38,500 nucleotides of DNA, from NCBI GenBank assembly GCA_902797235.1, contig CADBSB010000013.1, positions 1 through 38,500 on the forward strand. Direction: 5' to 3'. The stretch's first letter is position 1, and each line of letters opens with the position of its first letter. The stretch comes from an uncultured Ruminococcus sp. (GTDB taxonomy: Bacteria; Bacillota; Clostridia; Oscillospirales; CAG-272). Below the pieces are notes generated by a model. That model ran no database searches. It was not told the origin of the DNA and saw only the letters and a list, made by a program, of their open reading frames with translations. Positions 24,375 to 35,400 of the stretch are shown here, in pieces. Position numbers and translations under genes: made by a program.

Positions 24375-25238
24375 ATGAAAGAAAAGAATTTCAAACGCAC
24401 GTTTATCGAATATCTGATGATGACCGTCGCAACTCTCGTCATGGCGTGCGGCATCTACTTCTTCAAATTCCCCAACAACTTCGTAATGGGAGGCGTGAGC
24501 GGTATCTCGATGATACTCGGCGCGGTGCAGAACGTAATATCTCCCGCGACCGCGATGCTGATAATAAACGCCGTGCTCATAATCGTCGGATTTTTCGTGT
24601 TCGGAAAGCATTTCAGCATAAGGACGGTGTATTGCAGTCTCGTTTTGTCCGTCGCGCTTGAAATAATGGAGCTTCTGATCCCCATGGAAAAGCCCATAAC
24701 GGACGATCCTATGCTCGAGCTCGTGTTCGCCGTAGCGCTGCCCGCGGTCGGCTCCGCCGTAGTCTTCAATCTCGGCGGTACGACGGGAGGCACCGATATA
24801 ATCGCCATGGTCTTAAAGAAGTTCACGGCGATGAACATCGGTATGTCGCTTTTCTTCGTCGACGCGGCGATAGTCGTGGGCGGCTTCTTCGTAAACGGCG
24901 CGAAGGCCGGTATGTACTCGCTCGTAGGTCTGCTCATCAAAGCGCTCGTCGTGGACGTAGTGATAGAGAATATAAATATAAGCAAGTACTTTTTCATCGT
25001 CACCACAAACCCGGACGCCGTGTGCAGTTATATAAACGACAATCTCCACAAGGGCGCGACGATCTGGGAGGGCAAGGGCTCTTATACGAAGGAGAACAAG
25101 ACCGTCATAATGGCGGTCATGACAAGATCGCAGGCGGTCGCCATGCGCAACCATATAAAGGAGATAGACAAAAACGCTTTCGTCGTCATATCGTCCACAA
25201 GCGACATAATAGGCAAGGGCTTCCGCAACTCCGTGTGA
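24375..25238 (+). CDS. YitT family membrane protein (with DUF2179 domain)
   Basis: A 287-residue protein of the YitT/DUF161 family. About six hydrophobic segments occupy residues 12-210, with the family signatures ACGIYFFKFPNNFVMGGVSGIS (about 22-43), VFNLGGTTGGTDIIA (about 130-145) and GMYSLVGLLIKALVVDVVIENIN. The C-terminal soluble DUF2179 domain (about 215-287) has YFFIVTTNP, GATIWEGKGSYT and VISSTSDIIGKGF. YitT proteins are common in Firmicutes, usually in several copies, and have no firmly established function. AGGCGG precedes the ATG. The gene is monocistronic, ended by a strong terminator 35 bases after its stop. Confidence 0.93.
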   Translation: MKEKNFKRTFIEYLMMTVATLVMACGIYFFKFPNNFVMGGVSGISMILGAVQNVISPATAMLIINAVLIIVGFFVFGKHFSIRTVYCSLVLSVALEIMELLIPMEKPITDDPMLELVFAVALPAVGSAVVFNLGGTTGGTDIIAMVLKKFTAMNIGMSLFFVDAAIVVGGFFVNGAKAGMYSLVGLLIKALVVDVVIENINISKYFFIVTTNPDAVCSYINDNLHKGATIWEGKGSYTKENKTVIMAVMTRSQAVAMRNHIKEIDKNAFVVISSTSDIIGKGFRNSV

Positions 25239-25272
25239 CAAAAAACGACGTAAAATTCGGTAAAATATGCAC

Positions 25273-25302
25273 AAAAGCATGGGCAAAACGCCCATGTTTT
25301 TC
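25273..25302 (+). terminator. Rho-independent terminator of the yitT-like gene
   Basis: Stem CATGGGC (25278-25284) / GCCCATG (25290-25296) with loop AAAAC, followed by TTTTTCC. Confidence 0.88.
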
Positions 25303-25351
25303 CTTATTGCAGAAAATTTACAGAATTTTTATAAAAAATTACAATTATTAT

Positions 25352-25380
25352 TTGCGCACGCAATATAAAAATTATATAAT
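25352..25380 (+). promoter_or_regulatory. Strong SigA promoter of the prepilin/adhesin locus
   Basis: TTGCGC (25352-25357), 17 bases, TATAAT (25375-25380) in a very AT-rich setting just after the yitT terminator. The leader before the TTG at 25420 is about 33 bases. Confidence 0.8.
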
Positions 25381-25419
25381 AAAGCAGGTTATGATTTCCG
25401 AACAAAGGAGTTGAATAAA

Positions 25420-26184
25420 TTGCACAAGAGAATTATACGTAAAATCAAGTCAAATAAAGGCGCATCGCTTTCCATGTCGCTGTTGTTATTCCTCGTATGC
25501 GCGGCGATCGGCGCCATAGTGCTTACGGCGGCGACCGCGTCCGCGGGCCGTTTGAGCAGCCTTGCCGAGATGGACCAGAGATATTACAGCGTCTCGTCCG
25601 CGGTGCAGCTGCTTGAAAAACAGCTTACCGGCAAGGAAGTGACGATATACCGCGAATGCAAAACGACGGTAACGACGATAGTCGACGGAGCGGGCGATCC
25701 GCAAACGTCATCTGTATACGTTTTTAAAATCGGTGATAAGGACGCGACGGAGGTCGACAGCTTCCTCAGCATGAGAGCGAAAAAACTCGTGTTCGGAAAC
25801 AACGCTCTTCAAACCGCGGATGATAAGGCGAAAGCCATGAAATCCACGCTGTCGCACGAGGACAAGGGCACGTTCAATATCGTACACAGTGAAAAAGACA
25901 ATCAGGAAAACACGCTGAACTGTACGGTAGCCTGGAATATGAAAGCGGACGGAACGCTCGTTTTAAAGGTGAGCGACGGTCCGGAAAACAACAAATACAC
26001 GCTGGCTCTCACGCTCGTCCCCACGGTGATCGAGAATGAAAAATCGGCTGAATCCGAACCGACGATAACGTCTCTCGGAAACAACACGTATCAGAAATCC
26101 ACCATCGTTACCACGGAAAAGACCGCGAGGATCACGTGGTCGTACGGCGGAATAATCAAGGAGGTATCGGAACCGAAATCATGA
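25420..26184 (+). CDS. Pilin-like membrane protein lacking the +5 Glu
   Basis: A 254-residue protein, basic N-terminus (HKRIIRKIKSNKG), then one hydrophobic helix (LLLFLVCAAIGAIVLTAATA, about 18-38) and an extracellular domain of unknown fold. The shape K-G-A-S-L followed by a helix is prepilin-like, but the Glu at position +5 after the Gly, needed for classical processing and assembly, is replaced (GASLSM). The TTG at 25420 is preferred, nine bases after AAAGGAG; the in-frame TTG at 25411 abuts that site. The stop overlaps the next start (ATGA). It heads a chain of four such genes that ends with a giant adhesin. It could be a non-processed minor component or an assembly factor. Confidence 0.7.
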   Translation: MHKRIIRKIKSNKGASLSMSLLLFLVCAAIGAIVLTAATASAGRLSSLAEMDQRYYSVSSAVQLLEKQLTGKEVTIYRECKTTVTTIVDGAGDPQTSSVYVFKIGDKDATEVDSFLSMRAKKLVFGNNALQTADDKAKAMKSTLSHEDKGTFNIVHSEKDNQENTLNCTVAWNMKADGTLVLKVSDGPENNKYTLALTLVPTVIENEKSAESEPTITSLGNNTYQKSTIVTTEKTARITWSYGGIIKEVSEPKS

Positions 26185-26537
26185 AAAAGTTAATCAAAGC
26201 TTCAAAACGGCGCATTAAAAGCCGCTCGGGTGAGAGCATAACGGAGGTCCTTGTAGCTCTCCTCGTTTCAACGCTCGGTATCGTACTTCTGGCGGGTATG
26301 ATAAACTCCTCCTCGATAATGATAAACCAGAGCAAGGATAAGATAACGGAATTCGTCAGAGAAAGCAAAACGGTGGTCGAACAGAAGGACGATCCCGCGT
26401 ACGGCACGGACACGGTGGAGATCGTTGAGAACAACGTGAGCATCAAGCTCTTTGACGGCGATAAGGGTGCTTCCGTCGAGTATTTCGAAAACGACGCGGC
26501 GGGGAAGACCGTAGTGAAATCATATAAGGTGAAATAA
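26181..26537 (+). CDS. Prepilin-like protein (GESITE type)
   Basis: A 118-residue protein with basic leader MKKLIKASKRRIKSRSG, a prepilin peptidase site of form G-ESITE (Glu at +5), and a hydrophobic helix (VLVALLVSTLGIVLLAGMI, about 22-40), then a short charged exported domain. This is the N-terminal pattern of type IV pilins and type II pseudopilins. The ATG overlaps the preceding stop in ATGA; the nearest good AGGAGG is 16 bases upstream, so coupling is likely to drive translation. The next prepilin gene starts one base after its stop. No prepilin peptidase, ATPase or platform protein is in the window, so the machine it belongs to must lie elsewhere. Confidence 0.8.
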   Translation: MKKLIKASKRRIKSRSGESITEVLVALLVSTLGIVLLAGMINSSSIMINQSKDKITEFVRESKTVVEQKDDPAYGTDTVEIVENNVSIKLFDGDKGASVEYFENDAAGKTVVKSYKVK

Positions 26538-26538
26538 C

Positions 26539-27096
26539 ATGTTGAGAATAATGAAATCACGTATAACGGGCAGATCCGGCTTTACCCTGTCGGAAACGCT
26601 GATGGCGATACTGATCCTTCTGATGGTGACGTCCATCGTCGCCGCGGGAATACCGGTCGCCGCAAACGCATACAGCAAGGTCGTAATGGCGTCGAACGCG
26701 CAGCTGCTCTTATCAACCACGATGACGAATCTGCGCGACGAGCTCGCAACGGCGACAAACATAGAGGTAGTCAAAAACGACGACGACGTAAAGATCAGAT
26801 ACAAAAACGATAAGGGCGGGGACAGCGAGATATTCCAGATCACGCTTGCCTCGGAGGACGAGAACAAACTCGGCGTGTACGTAAAAGAGGTTTCCGGTAC
26901 GCAAAAGCATACATACCTGCTCGTTTCCGACAGAGCCGCGACGGAAAATCTTTATCTTACGTACGAAATAGACGGATACGACGGAGGCGGCGTCATAAAA
27001 TTCTCAAGCCTCAAAGTCAAAAAGATCGAGACCGGAGAAGACAGGGTCATTACCGAGATAGAAAATTTTGAAATAAGAGTGTTGACGGTGAAATGA
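26539..27096 (+). CDS. Prepilin-like protein (GFTLSE type)
   Basis: A 185-residue protein with a canonical prepilin site RSGFTLSETL (Gly-Phe at the cut, Glu at +5, about residues 12-22) and a helix AILILLMVTSIVAAGIPVA. The exported part (about 45-185) is mostly beta-strand by appearance and ends in an ENFEIRVLTVK strand, as in minor pseudopilins. It starts one base after the previous stop with AAGGTGA upstream; an ATG four codons later is an alternative. Its stop overlaps the next start (ATGA). The tight packing implies fixed stoichiometry with its neighbours. Confidence 0.85.
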   Translation: MLRIMKSRITGRSGFTLSETLMAILILLMVTSIVAAGIPVAANAYSKVVMASNAQLLLSTTMTNLRDELATATNIEVVKNDDDVKIRYKNDKGGDSEIFQITLASEDENKLGVYVKEVSGTQKHTYLLVSDRAATENLYLTYEIDGYDGGGVIKFSSLKVKKIETGEDRVITEIENFEIRVLTVK

Positions 27097-29429
27097 AAAT
27101 GCGTAAAACAAGATTTAAAAAAGGATTTACAGTCGCGGAGGCTCTGATAGTCGTGGCGATAATCGCCGTGCTCGGAGCTCTTGCGGTAGTCGCGGTCTTT
27201 GCGTATATGCGCTCGATGGCAAAGCTCAAATACGACGCGTACGCAAAGGAAATATTCGTCGCCGCGCAGAACCATCTTTCAATGAGTGAAAGCCAGGGTT
27301 ACCTCGGCCGTGAAGAATTCGGCTTTAAGGAAGGCAAGCTTGACTTCGATCCCGAGAATACGGGTATCGGTGCATACTACTTTGTCAAATCGCCGGATCA
27401 CGAACAGGAGTATCACGACGTCAACGATGCGTCAAGCGTTCTGAACCTTATGCTTCCTTTCGCCGCGGTCGACGAGACGGTGAGGGTGAACGGGTGCTAT
27501 ATCGTCCGTTACCATAAGGATTCCGCAACGGTGCTCGACGTATTCTACTGGCAGGAAAACGATAATTTCTCACATATTTACATAGAATCCGATTACTCTG
27601 AATTCATGAGGAACCGCGGAAACAAATCGGCTCTCAAAAATTACGGGGGCTCAGTCATAGGCTATTACGGCGGCGCGTCCGCGGATACGCTTGCGTACGG
27701 TAAAAAGCTTTCCGCTCCGATAGTTGTCGTTTCAAACGAGGATAGGCTTACGGTCACCGTAACGGATCCGAACAGAAACATCAATTACGGCGATGATGAA
27801 AACGCAAAGCCGAAGTTAAAGCTTATCATGACCGGCGTTACAAGCGGTGAGCTGACGGAATTCAAGCTTTTCAGCGAAGATCCCAGCGCCGTAGCCGATT
27901 ACGACGATTACGGCGTACACACCGAAGGAGATTATGCGGGCTGCTACTATTACGTCGTTGTGCTCGACAGTATAACGAGCAAGGAAAAGCATTTCTATAA
28001 CCAGTTCTGCTTAGGCGTAAATGAATTTATTCCGGGCGAGGATATAGAGGTCCAGGCGGTCGCCTACAACAACTCGGAGCTTACGAATATCGCGTACAGC
28101 CCGAAATATACGACGAACAGTCTGTTCGCGTACAATGAGGAGGGCGGCGCCGCGCACATCGCGTACATCCGCCACCTTGAAAACCTTGATACGACGATAT
28201 CGAAAGTCAACGTGTCAAACAGGGATCTGAAACACAACGTATACGAAAACAACGAGATAACGGTCAAAGCTAAACAGATCAAGGACCTTACGTGGGATGA
28301 CGAAACTTACTTTAAGGTGTTCGGTACGAGCGGTCTCCTCACGGAGCTGTCCTTCGCACCCGTGGAGCCGTACGATTATTCGCTTGAATACAACGGCGAA
28401 TACAACGGCCATAGCCATTCCGTAACGGACGTTGTGATAAACGTAAAGGGAAGCGCAGGACTGTTCGCTTCGCTTGACGGAAACGATACCGTAAAGAATC
28501 TTAAGCTTATCAATTTTGAAGTAACAACGCAAAATAACAGCAAAGCATCTACGCTCGGGAACGCCGGCGCTCTCGTCGGAGAGCTGAACGGCGGTCACGT
28601 TACAAATATCGTCGCGTACAACACGTTCAAGGATATGACGGCAAAGATAACCGGTACGGACAACGTCGGCGGACTTATAGGAATCGCCAACAGCGGCGAG
28701 GTATCAAAATGCGCGGCGGCGCTCGTTGTCAAGTCAACGGGCGGCAACGCAGGCGGACTTGTAGGCACGGTGAAGAACGTCAATCTTACGGCCTGCTATT
28801 CCGGCGGTCATACAGAAAACGGCGCGTACAGCGCGTCAGCGTTCAACGTAGCCGGCACGGCGTCGGCCGGCGGACTTGTCGGCGAGATCACGGGTACGGC
28901 CGATAAACCGGCGACGGTGGTCAACTGCTACTCCACCTGCTCCGTCAAGGGCGACGCGGCGGGCGGATTTATAGGCAAGGTCACGAACGGAAGCATAACG
29001 AACTGCTACTCGACAGGTCTTGTGAACGGAACCAGGCAGAAATCCGATATAGGCGCTTTCATAGGCATAAGCACCGGTACGACGCAGTCGAACTGCTGGT
29101 ATTACGAGATAATCAATGAGCTCGAGGACGTGCAGAAGAATAAGCACAAGGGCTATAAGTACCTTGATCCGGTCGGCAACGGCTCCTCCGTCAACATCAA
29201 ACCGTTTGACGATTTTGAAAAAGAGGGTGAAGTGACAACGTACGCGAGATTTGTCGGAAGCGAAAGAAGTCTTGCAAACGCGTACGACAGCGCGCTCATA
29301 CGTTTGTACCAGGGCAGATACGCTCTGATAACCGTAAAGCAGCTCGGTGCCGAGGTCAACGGCGATTTCGTCGCCACGCATTACGGCGACTGGCCGGCGC
29401 CCGAAATAACGGTGATAAACGAAAAATAA
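27093..29429 (+). CDS. Prepilin-like N-terminus fused to a GLUG-repeat surface protein
   Basis: A 778-residue protein that begins like a pilin (KKGFTVAEALIVVAIIAVLGALAVVAVF, with Gly-Phe and Glu at +5, about residues 9-36) but continues into a very large exported region. Residues about 140-400 are of unknown fold. About 490-680 contain five or so GLUG-like units (GGLIGIANSGEVSKCAAALV, GGLVGTVKN...TACYSGG, GGLVGEITG, GGFIGKVTNGSITNCYSTG, GAFIGIS), a repeat found in secreted adhesins. Classical pilins are about 150-200 residues, so this is a pilin-anchored adhesin candidate, perhaps a tip protein. It shares the ATGA overlap with its predecessor. The giant adhesin gene follows after 69 bases without a visible terminator. 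Confidence 0.85.
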   Translation: MKMRKTRFKKGFTVAEALIVVAIIAVLGALAVVAVFAYMRSMAKLKYDAYAKEIFVAAQNHLSMSESQGYLGREEFGFKEGKLDFDPENTGIGAYYFVKSPDHEQEYHDVNDASSVLNLMLPFAAVDETVRVNGCYIVRYHKDSATVLDVFYWQENDNFSHIYIESDYSEFMRNRGNKSALKNYGGSVIGYYGGASADTLAYGKKLSAPIVVVSNEDRLTVTVTDPNRNINYGDDENAKPKLKLIMTGVTSGELTEFKLFSEDPSAVADYDDYGVHTEGDYAGCYYYVVVLDSITSKEKHFYNQFCLGVNEFIPGEDIEVQAVAYNNSELTNIAYSPKYTTNSLFAYNEEGGAAHIAYIRHLENLDTTISKVNVSNRDLKHNVYENNEITVKAKQIKDLTWDDETYFKVFGTSGLLTELSFAPVEPYDYSLEYNGEYNGHSHSVTDVVINVKGSAGLFASLDGNDTVKNLKLINFEVTTQNNSKASTLGNAGALVGELNGGHVTNIVAYNTFKDMTAKITGTDNVGGLIGIANSGEVSKCAAALVVKSTGGNAGGLVGTVKNVNLTACYSGGHTENGAYSASAFNVAGTASAGGLVGEITGTADKPATVVNCYSTCSVKGDAAGGFIGKVTNGSITNCYSTGLVNGTRQKSDIGAFIGISTGTTQSNCWYYEIINELEDVQKNKHKGYKYLDPVGNGSSVNIKPFDDFEKEGEVTTYARFVGSERSLANAYDSALIRLYQGRYALITVKQLGAEVNGDFVATHYGDWPAPEITVINEK

Positions 29430-29498
29430 CGGATAAATACGATAATAATAAAAAAAATAAACCAAACCTTTATTCTACGATTCGAGGGATGATTTTCG

Positions 29499-32400
29499 AT
29501 GCAAAGAACTAAGAAAATACTGTCAATTTTATGCGCTCTCTGCCTGCTTATAACAGGATACAGCAACCTGTTGAGCTACGCTATTCTCGCGGGAACGCAT
29601 ACATATACTCTAACGGCGTCGGACGGCAATACGTACCGTATTACCGTTACGTACGACGAGGCATCCGGCATACCGGATGACGCCGTGCTGCAAGTGCGGG
29701 AAATTACAGAGGACAAAACCGAAAAGAAGGAGGAAGTACGCGACGGGATCGTCGTGTCGGGCGGCTCCGAAACTGAACGGGAACTGTCGGAATACGAAAA
29801 GTACGTGAGCAAGAGCGCACGTGCTCTCGGTATGTCCGAATACGACCTGACGTTCTTTAAGATATTCGATATAACCCTGACAAACGCCGAAACGGGTGAA
29901 GAATATCAGCCGAACAAGAACGTTAAGGTTTCCATACAGCTTCTGAACGGCAGCTTTAACGGCTATTCGAATATTGACGTGGTACATATACACGACGAGA
30001 CGAATACCGCCGAGGTCATGGAATGCGCCGTAAACGAAGATACGCTTGAGTTTGAAACGGACAGCTTCTCCGTATATTCGATATCCACCAATGAAGTGCA
30101 TATTATCGAATTCAGATTCTATATCCCTGGCGAAGACGTTACCGAGACCGTTACCGACGACGGCTTCGGTGTTGTGGGCGGCGCGTCGAAATACGTACAG
30201 ATCCCCGTCAATACGGAGAACGGTGAGGAGTATTTTCAGAGGATAAAGAGCGGTGAAACGCCGGTAGTACCTCAGCTCACAGACAAATTCGGCAAGCAGT
30301 TTGCCGGCTGGTTCGTAGGTACGTTCAATGATAACGATACCACCGACAATACGCTGTATTTCGGTAAAACAGCGTATGATTTCGACCATATTTTCGAAAA
30401 TATCAATTTTGAACAGAATCAGAGCAGCTTGATCGTTATAAACCTGTACGCGAGATACAGCACGTTTGTAAACATAATATTCCACGATCAGTATGACGAG
30501 GCGACAAATACGGATCCCGTCATGCTTATCCGCCGCGGAGAGCTTATCAACGGCAGCGCGGATATAAAGATAAGCGACGTTACGTCGATATATAAGGGCG
30601 GAAACAACTACGCGTTCTACGGCTGGTCCACCGTCCACGTAAAAGATCCGACAGATCCGGATTCTGTGCCCGGTGACGAATACATGAAAGATCCCGACGA
30701 AAACGGATGTCTGAGCATAACGGCTGATCTTCACCTGTACCCTGTTTTCAAGCCTGTCCACTGGCTGAGCTATTATTCAGCCGAAACGGGTTCCGGCGCG
30801 ACTTACATCCCGGCCGCGGCGTATTTTGAAGACGAAGGTCCTACAAAACTTCAGGTGCCGGTCTGGGAGGGACACGAATTCAAAGGTTGGTACAACGGTA
30901 TTCTTTCAACTAACGAAAACGCCGGCGACACGGTCGCTTACAGTACGCAGATCACGGACGAAAACGGTCATTTCCTGGAAGAAAACATGACCGGTAACGG
31001 CGTAGTCGTAAATAACGGCAAGCTTTATCTGACGCAGGACACGATGCTGTTCGCGCAGTGGGGCCTGGAGACCGTAAGCTATAAAGTCATCATCTGGAAG
31101 GAAAAGACGACGGATACGTCCCAAACGTCTCCCAAAATGTATGATTTCTCCGACAGCATCAAGCTGAAAACGGCTCCGAACACGTCTGAAAGCGAATCGA
31201 TAGTATCCGTGGCGGATGAATATAAAACGCTTGAATATCTGACGAATTACGGCTACGTGTTCGCGTCATGCTCGCCCGACGTAAAGGTCGATAACAACGG
31301 TTATACCGTGCTTGACGTTTATTACGATCTTGACCCGAACTATACACGCACGCCGAGCGCAAATCCGCATACGCTCAAATTTGTGGATTCGATGGCAAAT
31401 AATAATACGGAATACGTATTTGCCGCTTATAACGAAAGCGTAGCGTATCAGACGTCCCTGCTCACCGGCAACAACGGCGGCAGCTACGTTCCCGCCGATC
31501 CGTCCTCTCCCACCGTGGGCTACGAGGGTCAGAAGGTATTTACCTTTACCGGATGGTACGCCGATCAGATGTGCTCCACGCAGGTCTTCTTCAGCAGGGA
31601 AGATTACGATTCATATACCGGATATAATAAAAAGGTATTATATGATACCATGCCGGACAACAACCTCACCATTTACGCCGGCTGGAGCGCGGACTGGTTC
31701 CTTGTAAGGATCGATCCGAACTACGGCGCGTTTGACGGCGTCGGCAGTACGTGGTTCTGGGAAACGTATGACGGCGACCTCGTTGAGGAATACAAAAACG
31801 CAAAACGCGATTACGTATATTCAAGCTCGGGCGAATATTATTACGTAAAGCACGACCGTGCGTATTACGGATATACCGGAGTTGAATGGGACAACAGCGA
31901 AAAAGACCGTGACGTTTACTACACGGATAATATAAGCCTGGCGACGGAGGACACGACGTTTGAAAACGTACCGGGTCTTTATACCTACGCCGGCTGGTAT
32001 GAGGTACTTGCAGACGGAACGGAAGTCTTATACGATTTCAGCAGACACGTCGACCATCACCTTATACTCAAACTCCACTGGAAAAAGAATGGTATATATT
32101 ATATTGAATACAATTTCGGTACGAACGGAGTCATTCCCGACGATACCGTTTACGCCGACCAGGCGGGCATCCCGATAGTCAACAGTGTGACCGCGCCGTC
32201 GGGCTATGAATTCGTCGGCTGGAGAATAAGAGGCGACGCAAGCGGACGCGTTTACCGCGTGGGCGATACGCTGTCGCTCGATGCCGATTACGCCGTGACC
32301 GTCAAGGGAAAAGACAAGGTCTTCCTCGACGCGGTCTACGTACAGGTAGGCACGGCGAAAATAATCTACGACGCAAACGGCGGTACGATCGCCGGATCTC

Positions 32401-35400
32401 TGGATCAGGTCGATCTCGGATCACCGGTTTCTGACATCACCTTCGCCACACATCTTGAACCGCGTAAAACGATAAACAGCACAACTGCCGCAACCATATC
32501 AAATCTTGTAAACAATTCGAAGGTATGGTTGAGCGACGGCACGGGCTTCACGCGTGAAAACATGGTGCTCGTCGGCTGGAGCCACAGCAAGAACTTCAAA
32601 GAAGGCAATACGATCTTCCGGTTAGGCGGAGATTACGGCGTTGATTCAAACGACCCCGTAACGCTTTACGCCGTCTGGGAAGTCGCCGTAACGTATCATA
32701 TCAACAGCGACGACGCGACAGCCGCGTGGAACGGCGACTGGACCGGTTACACCGCGACAGCAGAAAACGGTAAGACCGCTTACAGCACGTCGGTATACTA
32801 CAACAATCCCGTATCCGCACCCGCGGGAGCTCCCGTCGTGGACGACGGAAACGGCACGATGTTCTATTACTGGACCGAATCACCCGACGTGAATACTCCG
32901 TACGACTTTTCGCAGCCGGTAAGCGGACCGCTTCATCTGTATGCAAAATGGGGTCAGCCGCAGTACGTCACCTCTTTCGCGGTAGACGCCTCCGGTTCGA
33001 CGCTTCATGTTGTAGACTGGGTCAAAAAAGAGATCAACGTCGGTGCGGATCCCGTAACGCTTGACGCAACGTTTGTCATGGTACCCGATGATTATACGTT
33101 TGCTTTCGCGGCGGCGTGCGCCGATACGGATCTCATTTCGGAAAACAACAGTATTACGGAATTATATTATAATTATAATATAAATGAGCCCGCGGTATAC
33201 GTCAGATACGCAAACGGCACTGCCGCGCCGCTCGGATCGAACTACGTCTACTTCGTATATTATCAGAACAAGACGCTTGATATACGTTACATGAGCATGG
33301 ATTCCGCCGGAGTTCTTTCCGACGTTACCATCACAAATACAAGCGCTGCTCACAGCCTGACGCTTACCGGAAGCCACGATGTTTCGGATACGGTCACAGC
33401 GCCGCTGGCATGGGCTGACAACGCCTCGCTCAATTACTACTCGTTTGCAATAGGCGCGTCGACGCCGAGCAACGTTACGGGTATTTTCAACGCGTCCGAT
33501 CTGCGCGTCATCACCGGCGCTGTGGATTCCGACGGCAGCCGTCCCTCCCTGCAGGTACGCAACACCTGGAGAGGTCTGCAAGTCTCGACAGACGGTACCG
33601 AATGGGTCGACTGCGGTTATGATACGGCGCTTTACGTCGTTTATTACGAACAGCAGCCCACCGTCATACTCGTAGAAGCGCAGACGATCGGAACCGAATC
33701 CGTAATGGGCGGAAAATTCAAATATACCTTTACCGTATACGCTTCGGCAGATCAGATGCAGGGAGAGCCGCTCTTCGCAGGCGACTATTATCTGTCATCC
33801 GGTGAAGAGCAGTCCGCGATACTGTTCTACAACGGCGCGGCGGCTCAGGTAATAACCGTACAGCAGGAAGCGAAAGACGGCTTTACGACCGTCGTCAACA
33901 ATAACGGCGAGGGCACCGTGGAAGGCCTTAAATGGACTTATGCAACGAACGGTTCTTCCGAGCCTGTAAAGGTCATATTCAAAAATACACAGTCCGATAT
34001 GTCGGTCGACGTTCACGTCGCGCGTATCGAATTCAATAACAACGTAAACGAGAACAACGTTATAGTCACGGCGGACGATATGCGCGCCGCGGACCACAGC
34101 GTCAACATCGTTCCCGGTGAAACAAAGGGATTCCTTGACGTTTTAGCGGCGGCCGATCTGTTCACCGGCGATCCGGACAGCTACACGTTCGGAGCCGTCG
34201 TACTCGGCAGAGTAAACGGTAACGTCGTAGTGCCCGTAAGCATGGACGTTATGTCAGTTTCGTTTGACAAAGTAAGCGGAAACGTTTATGAATTAGTACT
34301 TAAAGACGGCAGCAGCAAAAAGATCTCGGAGCTTTCCGATTATCAGATATTCTATCTGTATTATCAGATGCCTGAAATCAGATACGTAAAAGCCGGTATC
34401 GAAAGAGATCAGAACGGATACAGATATATATCCGACGTAACAGGTCAGATGACGGACGGAACGAACGTAACCGATCCGACTTACAACAAAAACTACTTCA
34501 CCATAAACGGCTTTGACGTAAAGCAGAATCAGAAGCTCGCGTTCAAGGTAAACGGCATAAAGCTTACGCAGGACGTCGGCTCCAACACGTTCCGTATGCC
34601 CGCGATACTTGACGACGGACAGTACGTAAGATACCTGTCCTACGAGGAGATCGGTATAGGCGAGGCGGGCGCGACAAGCACCGCGAACATCCTTAATTCC
34701 TCCGGTCTTACGATGTATCTGCGCGTCAATAACACGGAAATAGAGTGGAGCTTTGACGGCACGAGCTGGACCGCGTTCAACGGTCTGCCCACGATATACG
34801 CGGTATATGAAGAGCGCGGCTACGACTTGCAGATAACAAAATCCGTGCCGATAGACGTCGGCGAGGATCCGGTATTCGGCATAGTCATAGAATCCAACGC
34901 CATAACAAAGACCAGCTATGAGATCGAGGGCTATCCCGATTCAACGATACAGGCGTATCCGAAGACGGAAACGTCGATGGGCAAGATCAAGCTCGAGGTA
35001 TCGGACGGCTCAAAGATAAAGATAAAAGGTCTCGGCCAGGGCGCGTACACCATAACCGAGGACGGAAACTATAACTACATCCTGACCGCTAAGAGCGGCG
35101 CGATCAACGGTACGGGCGCGGATCATCAGGTCAAAAACAACAGCACCCTGACGATAGATCTCGACGGAGAAAAGAAGGTAGAGCTTACCAACACGTCAAA
35201 AGAGATCTGCAAGATCACAGTAGGCTCCGGCGAGTTGACGTTCCACAAGCTGCAGGACGCCGTTGATTACATAAAGAAGAATCTTACCACAAAAGAAACG
35301 ATAAGCATGCTTACGGACTACGTGATGCCGTCGTCCGATAAGCCCGTTATACCCGCAGGCTACAACATAACGCTCAATACCGCTTCCAGAACCGGCGGAA

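Noticed and set aside
29610..30761. Minus-strand frame of 383 codons opposite the giant adhesin
   Set aside because: The plus frame is open through the whole region with a signal peptide and clear repeats. The minus product has no recognisable domain or ribosome site.
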